Shown one piece after another: positions 42,147 to 46,902 of a stretch of DNA of 46,902 bases. The first letter of the stretch is position 1. Each line of letters starts with the position of its first letter. This DNA is from Betaproteobacteria bacterium (GTDB taxonomy: Bacteria > Pseudomonadota > Gammaproteobacteria > Burkholderiales > SHXO01). The notes below the pieces were generated by a model. The model worked only from the letters and a program-made list of their open reading frames with translations, made no database searches and was not told the origin of the DNA. The stretch is from contig JANXRW010000153.1 of the NCBI GenBank assembly GCA_025356655.1, forward strand, positions 1 to 46,902, written 5' to 3'. Position numbers and translations under genes: made by a program.

Positions 42147-42479
42147 AAGCTGAAGGTAGCCCCGGGGCTGGCGACGGATTGGGAGCAGACCGCCCCTCGG
42201 GGTGGCGCCTGAACCTGCGCCGCAACGCGCCGTTCCACGACGGCGCTGCCTGCAACGCCGACGAGGTGCTGTTTTCCTTGGAACGGGCCCGTGGCGGATG
42301 CGCACGCCATCCGTATCAGTTCTCCGGCGGCCAGCGCCGACGCATCTCCATCGCGCGCAGGGTCCTCGTCGCCGGCGTTCCTGGTCTGCGATGAACCCAG
42401 CTCGGCGCTGGGCGTCTTGGTGCAAGCGCGGACACTGAACCTCATGTCAGCGTTGCGGGAGGAACGCGGTGCCACCTAA
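42147..42479 (+). pseudogene. Fused remnants of dipeptide ABC binding protein and ATPase (DppA/DppF)
   Basis: Frame 1 reads LKVAPGLATDWEQT, then frame 2 reads GWRLNLRRNAPFHDGAACNADEVLFSLERARGG, both blocks of family 5 solute-binding proteins (a FHDG box followed by ADDV-FSLER). Directly after that, at about 42300, comes HPYQFSGGQRRRISIARRVL, the signature region of a DppF-type ATPase. After another shift comes FLVCDEPSSALGVLVQARTLNLMSALREERG, its Walker B and following helix. Two frameshifts and a large internal deletion make this a dead chimera of two genes of one former operon. The preceding 200 bases (41946-42146) hold nothing recognised. Confidence 0.8.
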
Positions 42480-42790
42480 GGCGACGGGTGGAACTTGCGC
42501 CCGCTACGGCGCTCTGCGCGAACCAGGAGCACGCCTAACCGCGTCTCCGGCTCGATGCAATGCCGGACCTGAGAATGAGCGGCCGAGCGCGCGCCGACCC
42601 CCGGGGAATTGGACCACGCGCTGGCCCCGGTGCGCGGGCTGGCGTGCCCTGGCGTCGAGGAAGGTCGCCCGCCGCCCTCGGTCTAGCCCGAGACCCCCAG
42701 CGCCTCCCGGGCCATGGTGCCGATCGTTGACGCTATACTCAGGGTTCGACCGAGCCCAGGCATCGCCAGATGCAGCGAGCAGGAGCGCCG
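42480..42790 (+). promoter_or_regulatory. Leader of the PAS kinase / NarL-type operon, possible -10 element
   Basis: No gene is supported in these 310 bases. A TATACT at 42734-42739 is a good -10 hexamer 52 bases upstream of the kinase ATG, but the -35 region (near 42711) is poor. The rest shows no recognisable feature. Confidence 0.35.
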
Positions 42791-44299
42791 ATGGTCCCCG
42801 CCGGAAACAAACCCGACTCTCTCGCCCAAGAACGAGCATCCGCGGCCGCGGAGCTGCGCAAGAGTGCCGCATGGCTCGACGGCGTGCTGCAGTCCGCCAT
42901 GGACGCCATCATCACGGTGGACGAAGGGCAGGTAATTGCCATCTTCAATCCCGCCGCCGAGCAGATGTTCGGCTACCTGGCCGCCGAAGTAACCGGAGGG
43001 CCGCTCGAGCGTTTGATCCCGGAACGATTCCGGGGCGTCCATGGCCGACATGTCGACCGCTTCGCATCGGCGGGTGTCCCCACGCGCCGCATGGGCGGTC
43101 TCACGGAGGTCACCGGGCGCCGCCGCGACGGAGTGGAGTTTCCTATCGAGGCCTCCATCTCCCGGACTGCCACCGACGGTGGCCGCCTGCTCACCGTAAT
43201 CCTGCGCGACATGACCGGGCGCAAGGCCGTCGAGCGGGCGTTGCGCGAGAGCGCCCAGCGCTACCAACGGCTGGTGGAACTGGTCCCCGACGCCCTATGG
43301 ATCGAGCGCGACGGGATCATCAGTTTTGCCAACGAGGCCTGCGTGGAGTTGCTCGAAGTCCCAAGTGTCGGCGACGTCCTGGGCCGCTCGCCACTGGAGT
43401 TTCTGCATCCGGAGTTTCACGCCGCGGCGCTCGGACGGCGCACGGCACTGTTGGCGGCCCAGCAGGGCAACGCGCGCATGGAGATGAAGGTGCTGCGGCC
43501 AACGGGAGAAGCGCGCGAGGTGAGCGTCTCGGAGACCACTTTCCAAGACGAGGGCCGCGTCGCCATCATTGCGGTCCTGCACGACATCACCGATCAGAAG
43601 CGCGCCCAGGCCCAGACGCAGGAATCACGCGAACAACTGCGTGAGCTCTCCGCGGCGCTGCAGAACGTTCGTGAGGAGGAGAAGGCCAGTATGGCCCGGG
43701 AGCTACACGACGAACTGGGCCAGGCCCTCACGGGCATGAAGATGGATTTAGCGGAGATCGTTGGTGATCTCACCGAGGCACAGACCGAAGCCCGAGCGCG
43801 CGCAGCTGACATGAAAGCCCTCATCGATGCCACCGTGGCGACGGTGCGCCGGATCGCCCGCGAATTGCGCCCACTCATGCTCGACGATCTGGGGCTGGTG
43901 TCCACCATGGAGTGGCTGGCCAAGGACTTCGCCAAACGCACCGGCATCGCAGTAGATCTCGTTCATCCCGGCGCGGACTTTGTAGCCGATCCGCAGACCT
44001 CCATCGCACTCTTCCGCATCCTGCAAGAGACGCTCACCAATGTCGCGCGGCATGCCCAGGCGCGCCGGGTTCGTGTGCAGCTTTCCCGTTCAGCCCATGA
44101 ACTCAGCCTGAGTATCGAGGACGATGGCAAGGGCCTGCCACCCGGGCGCCCAGGGCGTCCCAAGACCTTTGGCCTGCTGGGGATGCGGGAACGCGCCGCG
44201 ATGCTGGGAGGCAATCTGGAAATTCAGAGCCAAGAAAACGCGGGGACCTGCATCCGCGTGACCATCCCCTGGCGGGGCACCGGGGAGCCACGGCCGTGA
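42791..44299 (+). CDS. PAS-domain sensor histidine kinase (NarX-like, HisKA_3)
   Basis: A 502-residue soluble kinase. Two PAS domains: about 25-145 (SAMDAIITVDEGQVIAIFNPAAEQMFGY) and 155-275 (LVPDALWIERDGIISFANEACVEL). Then a coiled coil and HisKA_3 dimerisation domain with the phospho-acceptor His in EEEKASMARELHDELGQALTGMKMDL, a conserved RELRPLMLDDLGLVSTMEWLA block, and an ATPase domain with N box FRILQETLTNVARHAQA, G1 EDDGKGLP and G2 GLLGMRERA. No membrane helix. ATG 42791 has AGGAG six bases upstream; 42770 is a poorer start. It overlaps the response regulator start by four bases. The pair is a NarX/NarL-type two-component system of unknown signal. Confidence 0.93.
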   Translation: MVPAGNKPDSLAQERASAAAELRKSAAWLDGVLQSAMDAIITVDEGQVIAIFNPAAEQMFGYLAAEVTGGPLERLIPERFRGVHGRHVDRFASAGVPTRRMGGLTEVTGRRRDGVEFPIEASISRTATDGGRLLTVILRDMTGRKAVERALRESAQRYQRLVELVPDALWIERDGIISFANEACVELLEVPSVGDVLGRSPLEFLHPEFHAAALGRRTALLAAQQGNARMEMKVLRPTGEAREVSVSETTFQDEGRVAIIAVLHDITDQKRAQAQTQESREQLRELSAALQNVREEEKASMARELHDELGQALTGMKMDLAEIVGDLTEAQTEARARAADMKALIDATVATVRRIARELRPLMLDDLGLVSTMEWLAKDFAKRTGIAVDLVHPGADFVADPQTSIALFRILQETLTNVARHAQARRVRVQLSRSAHELSLSIEDDGKGLPPGRPGRPKTFGLLGMRERAAMLGGNLEIQSQENAGTCIRVTIPWRGTGEPRP

Positions 44300-44946
44300 T
44301 CCGTATCCTGCTCGCCGATGATCACGGTATCGTCCGTGAGGGACTGAAGCAGATCCTCGCCCGGACGGAGGACCTGCGGGTAACTGGAGAGGCCCGTGAC
44401 GGCACGGAAGCGCTTCGCCTCGTCCGGGACGAGACCTGGGACCTGCTGCTCACCGACCTGTCCATGCCGGGTCGCAGCGGCTTGGAGTTGCTCCGACTGG
44501 TGCGAGAGGAGGCGCCGCGGCTACCGATACTGGTACTCAGCATGCACGAGGAGCAACAGTACGCGGTGCGCGCAATGCGGGCCGGCGCTGCCGGATACCT
44601 GAACAAGGACAGCGCCCCCGAACACCTAGTGGCAGCCATCCGGAAGGTCGTATCAGGGGGGCTGTTTATAACGCCCGAGGTGGCTGAAGCGCTGGCGGCG
44701 GGTCTCGTCCCCGGGGCGAACGCCGCCCCGCACACCCTGCTCTCGGACCGAGAATTCCAGGTGTTCAAGCGCATCGCCCGGGGCGAGACGCTCACGGGTA
44801 TCGGGCAGGAGTTGCATTTGAGCGTGAAGACGGTGAGCACCCACAAGACGCACTTGATGGAGAAACTGGGCCTGGAGAACCAGGCCCAGATCGTGCGCTA
44901 CGCCATCGAACACCGCCTGCTCGACGACCGCCCCGATTCGATCTGA
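44296..44946 (+). CDS. NarL/LuxR-type response regulator
   Basis: A 216-residue response regulator. The receiver domain (1-120) has D8, D9, the phospho-acceptor D54 (LLTDLSMPGRSGLEL) and K104 (GYLNKDSAPE). The LuxR-type HTH domain runs from about 145 (LLSDREFQVFKRIARGETLTGIGQELHLSVKTVSTHKTHLMEKLGLENQAQIVRYA). GTG 44296 overlaps the kinase stop (GTGA). It is the output of the preceding kinase. An inverted repeat 13 bases after its stop is a candidate binding site for itself. Confidence 0.95.
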   Translation: MIRILLADDHGIVREGLKQILARTEDLRVTGEARDGTEALRLVRDETWDLLLTDLSMPGRSGLELLRLVREEAPRLPILVLSMHEEQQYAVRAMRAGAAGYLNKDSAPEHLVAAIRKVVSGGLFITPEVAEALAAGLVPGANAAPHTLLSDREFQVFKRIARGETLTGIGQELHLSVKTVSTHKTHLMEKLGLENQAQIVRYAIEHRLLDDRPDSI

Positions 44947-44958
44947 GCGGCGTGCCGG

Positions 44959-44974
44959 GTAGGAAAATTCCTAC
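44959..44974. promoter_or_regulatory. Inverted repeat GTAGGAA-N2-TTCCTAC before the single-domain receiver gene
   Basis: Seven-base arms with an AA spacer lie between the NarL-type regulator and the single-domain receiver gene. LuxR-family regulators bind short dyads of this kind, so it may be a target of the adjacent regulator. A TATCCT at 45045-45050 is very close to the receiver ATG (45053). Confidence 0.4.
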
Positions 44975-45052
44975 TCCGTCCTCCGCAAGTCCTAGGGTCG
45001 ATTCAGACTTCCGCCGATGTTTCGCTCCTGCGGTAGGTCGTAAAGTATCCTT

Positions 45053-45478
45053 ATGGAAGCATACACACAGGACCTGTCCATCCGCGTGTTCCTCGTAGAG
45101 GACTCACGGCTGATCCGCCAACGCCTGGTGGGCATGCTCGGCCGCATTCCAGGCATCAAAGTCGTCGGCGAGGCAGAGGATGCGGTCGCGGCCATCGACG
45201 CGATCTGCGCGACCAAGCCTGACGCCGTGGTACTGGACCTGCAGCTCAAATCGAGCAGCGGCCTCGAGGTCTCTCGGGCTATCGGGACTCGGCTGCCCGC
45301 AATTCAATTTATTGTCCTCACCAATCACGCCACAGCGGAACATCGGGAGAGGTGCTTGGCAGCGGGTGCCCGGCACTTTCTTGACAAGACCGACGAGTTC
45401 GGTCGCCTTCGGGGGATTCTCGAACAGATGAAGCCCCGCCCGATTCACAGGAGCCTGCCATGCACACCCGCGCATTGA
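45053..45478 (+). CDS. Single-domain response regulator (receiver only)
   Basis: A 141-residue CheY-like receiver without an output domain. VFLVEDSRLIRQRLV has E16 and D17 (acid pocket), the phospho-acceptor is D62 in VVLDLQLKSSSGLEV, the switch T90 is in FIVLTNHATA and K112 is in FLDKTDEFGRL. The short C-terminal tail has no known domain. ATG 45053 lacks a clear ribosome site (AGGT about 18 bases upstream), so translation may be weak or leaderless. It overlaps the FNR-type gene by 19 bases, suggesting that both are co-transcribed. It could relay phosphate or compete with the preceding NarL-type regulator. Confidence 0.88.
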   Translation: MEAYTQDLSIRVFLVEDSRLIRQRLVGMLGRIPGIKVVGEAEDAVAAIDAICATKPDAVVLDLQLKSSSGLEVSRAIGTRLPAIQFIVLTNHATAEHRERCLAAGARHFLDKTDEFGRLRGILEQMKPRPIHRSLPCTPAH

Positions 45479-46260
45479 ATACCCCTACGGCAATGCCCGT
45501 CTCGTTCCCTCGCTCGGAGCGCCTCGCCCCCGGGGTGGCCAACCCCGCGCTCGGAGGCAATGCGTGCACACGTTGCCGCCTGCGCCAGCGCTGCCTTCCC
45601 ACTGGCCTCTCGGAGGAGAACCTACGCGAATTCAGCACGCTGATCTTCTCGCCGCGCCGGGTGAAGGCGGGGCAAGCCCTCTACCGGGCCGGTGATGCCT
45701 TCGATGCCATCTACCTCGTACGGCGGGGCTTCCTCAAGAGCATCATGCTGGGCGAGGCAGGGCGCGAGCAGATCACCGGCTTCCATACGGAGGGCGACGT
45801 GGTGGGAATCGACGCCATCGGCTCTGAGCGCCGCACCACGGAGATGGTCGCACTGGAGGACTCGGAGGTCTGCGGCATCCCTTATGCACGGCTTGAGGAC
45901 ATGAGCCGGCATATCCCCGCCCTGCAGCGCTACCTTCACCGGCAATTGTCCGAGGAGATCGTTCGCAACCACAGCATGATGTTCCTGCTGGGCACCATGC
46001 GCGCGGAGGAGCGCCTCGCAAGCTTCCTGCTCAGCCTGTCGGAGCGCCTGACGGCTCGTGGCTTCTCCCCGTCCGAGTTCATCCTGCGGATGACGCGCGA
46101 GGAAATCGGCAGCTTTCTTGGAATGAAGCTCGAGACCGTGAGCCGGGCCTTCTCCAAGTTCCAGCGCGAGGGCATGATCCTAGTGGAAAGCAAGCACGTG
46201 CGGCTTCTGGATCCCGAGGCACTGCAACGCTTGATCGGTCGGCAAGCGCAGCCTCAATAG
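45460..46260 (+). CDS. fnr: FNR/ANR-type oxygen-sensing regulator
   Basis: A 266-residue Crp/Fnr regulator. The N-terminus has C36, C39 and C45 (ACTRCRLRQRCLP), and a fourth cysteine, C138, lies in EDSEVCGIPY: the set expected for an oxygen-labile [4Fe-4S] cluster. The cNMP-like beta barrel covers about 55-150, and the helix-turn-helix has REEIGSFLGMKLETVSRAFSKFQREGMI, where ExxSR is the FNR-type recognition pattern for TTGAT half-sites. ATG 45460 lies inside the preceding receiver gene. An FNR box follows its stop. It probably switches anaerobic metabolism on. Symbol fnr is used for the family, since anr or btr names also exist. Confidence 0.92.
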   Translation: MHTRALNTPTAMPVSFPRSERLAPGVANPALGGNACTRCRLRQRCLPTGLSEENLREFSTLIFSPRRVKAGQALYRAGDAFDAIYLVRRGFLKSIMLGEAGREQITGFHTEGDVVGIDAIGSERRTTEMVALEDSEVCGIPYARLEDMSRHIPALQRYLHRQLSEEIVRNHSMMFLLGTMRAEERLASFLLSLSERLTARGFSPSEFILRMTREEIGSFLGMKLETVSRAFSKFQREGMILVESKHVRLLDPEALQRLIGRQAQPQ

Positions 46261-46264
46261 TGCT

Positions 46265-46278
46265 TTGACGCAGATCAA
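46265..46278 (+). promoter_or_regulatory. FNR box
   Basis: TTGACGCAGATCAA differs from TTGAT-N4-ATCAA at one position. A CATACT at 46300-46305 lies at the spacing of a class II FNR promoter (box centre about 41 bases upstream of a start near 46313). It lies directly after the FNR-type gene and 135 bases before the small gene at 46413. Confidence 0.7.
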
Positions 46279-46398
46279 CCCTAGCACGCGCCACCGCGTC
46301 ATACTGACGAGGTGGAGTACGTAACGCACGCCTTGGCTGCGGCGGCAGGGAGCAAACAGCCCGCATCGGACGCCACCAATCAAAGCGCGCGCGGGAGC

Positions 46399-46416
46399 AT
46401 GACAAGTTACTCATGA
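46399..46416 (+). CDS. Five-codon leader ORF overlapping the next start
   Basis: ATG ACA AGT TAC TCA TGA encodes MTSYS. A GGGAG sits four bases upstream, and its TGA overlaps the ATG of the next gene (TCATGAGG), which has no ribosome site of its own. This arrangement would allow translational coupling. It is very short, so chance is possible. Confidence 0.35.
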   Translation: MTSYS

Positions 46417-46667
46417 GGCGGATTGTGCATAAGGGAATGGTGATCCACGCAGCCGCCTTCGAAGTCGCTGCCGCGGGTCGTTTCATGCCCATGCTGCGAC
46501 TGCACCGCCACACCGACGGCACTCCGCCCGAGGACTCTTGGCTGCTGGACGTTCCCTGCCCTGAGGACCTATTTAGCGACGCCGAGGACGCGATCCAAGC
46601 CGCCTTGGACTTCGCACACGCCGTTATCGAGGGAAAAGTTCCGGGGCTACGCATCGGAACCCATTGA
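46413..46667 (+). CDS. Small conserved hypothetical protein with GKVPG motif
   Basis: An 84-residue protein: VHKGMVIHAAAFEVAAAGRFMPMLRLHRH, then an acidic middle part, DAEDAIQAALDFAHAVIEGKVPGLRIG at the end. Small betaproteobacterial proteins with a similar KGxxIHAxPxxL start and an xxIxGKVPGxxV end are familiar to me (a DUF6566-like family), without known function. The FNR box at 46265-46278 suggests induction under low oxygen. Translation may be coupled to the five-codon ORF before it. No signal peptide or membrane segment. Confidence 0.65.
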   Translation: MRRIVHKGMVIHAAAFEVAAAGRFMPMLRLHRHTDGTPPEDSWLLDVPCPEDLFSDAEDAIQAALDFAHAVIEGKVPGLRIGTH

Positions 46668-46902
46668 AGATGGGCCCAAAAAGCAAGCTCCGGGTGCGGC
46701 GCCTTTTTTCTTGTCTAAGTAAACGCATCCGCCAATCATTTCGCGCCACCGGCCAAGTAGCATGGTTCGTCAGCAGAAACTGTGGGCCATGGGTGGCTCG
46801 GGCAATTTCCCAAGTACATGATAAAGCGCCAATTCCGTGGCTTTGAAGGTGCGAAAGCCGTAGGATCTTCTCAGTGTGACTTTAACCTTCCCATTCAGGC
46901 CC
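46668..46902. other. Window end without a supported gene
   Basis: A GGTGCGGCGCCTTTTTTC sequence at about 46696-46713 has a T-run but no proper stem; it may be a weak terminator for the small gene. No convincing gene was seen after it. Confidence 0.35.

Noticed and set aside
1..46902. tRNA, rRNA, CRISPR arrays or prophage genes
   Set aside because: No cloverleaf-like sequence, rRNA motifs, regularly spaced repeats or phage proteins were seen by eye; a covariance-model scan was not possible.

Overview
The window is GC-rich chromosomal DNA of a proteobacterium. A betaproteobacterium or a close gammaproteobacterium fits best: a MocR regulator, an FNR-type regulator with Fe-S cysteines, Liv/Urt-type amide uptake, egtB-egtD, sigma-54/NtrC-type promoters and TGA-ATG overlapped operons all point that way. 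No rRNA, tRNA, CRISPR array or complete mobile element is visible, so the exact lineage is open. Much of the non-operon DNA is gene debris (frameshifted, truncated and fused fragments), which suggests a genome that is decaying around well-kept metabolic islands.

Layout. 1-2481: end of an unknown gene, a CitE-like lyase and an orphan allantoicase. 2494-4709: debris, made of an acyl-CoA synthetase fragment joined to a dead type I methyltransferase (hsdM) that is cut by an ISL3-type insertion-sequence end. 4710-11885 (minus strand): a small protein and the full eight-gene Nit1C cluster (Sll0783-like protein, Nit6803-type nitrilase, radical SAM protein, GNAT, AIR-synthase-like protein, glycosyltransferase with a frameshifted C-terminus, MSMEG_0570-like protein, flavin oxidoreductase). 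12394-13785: a divergent MocR regulator. 13960-20270: a second nitrilase-superfamily amidohydrolase, a five-function Liv/Urt-type ABC importer with a permease-ATPase fusion, and a DUF1028 protein. 20397-21916: a GST and a TatD nuclease. 22044-24322: egtB-egtD for ergothioneine. 24398-25348: a Tim44-domain protein. 25428-27011 (minus): formamidase fmdA and fmdB. 27496-32610: a 1704-residue multi-PAS histidine kinase. 32571-39684: esterase, LigB-type dioxygenase, IS debris, frameshifted aldose epimerase, SDR, two paralogous secreted proteins and an MscS channel. 39851-42479: remains of a dipeptide ABC transporter around an intact M20 amidohydrolase. 42791-46667: a PAS kinase/NarL-type pair, a single-domain receiver, an FNR-type regulator, and a small protein behind an FNR box.

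The most interesting result is regulatory. The Nit1C cluster, the amidohydrolase/ABC operon and the formamidase operon each have a near-consensus sigma-54 promoter (GG and GC at the -24/-12 spacing). Upstream of these lie copies of the dyad GCAC-N7-GTGC, the core of the NtrC enhancer: two, one and three copies respectively, five of them perfect. Read together, 5-27 kb looks like one nitrogen-starvation regulon for nitriles (or cyanide), amides and formamide: uptake by the ABC importer, hydrolysis by two nitrilase-fold enzymes, and release of ammonia from formamide by FmdA. The individual families are known. The joint circuit, and a possible nitrile/cyanide to formamide to ammonia route, are inferences from this sequence.
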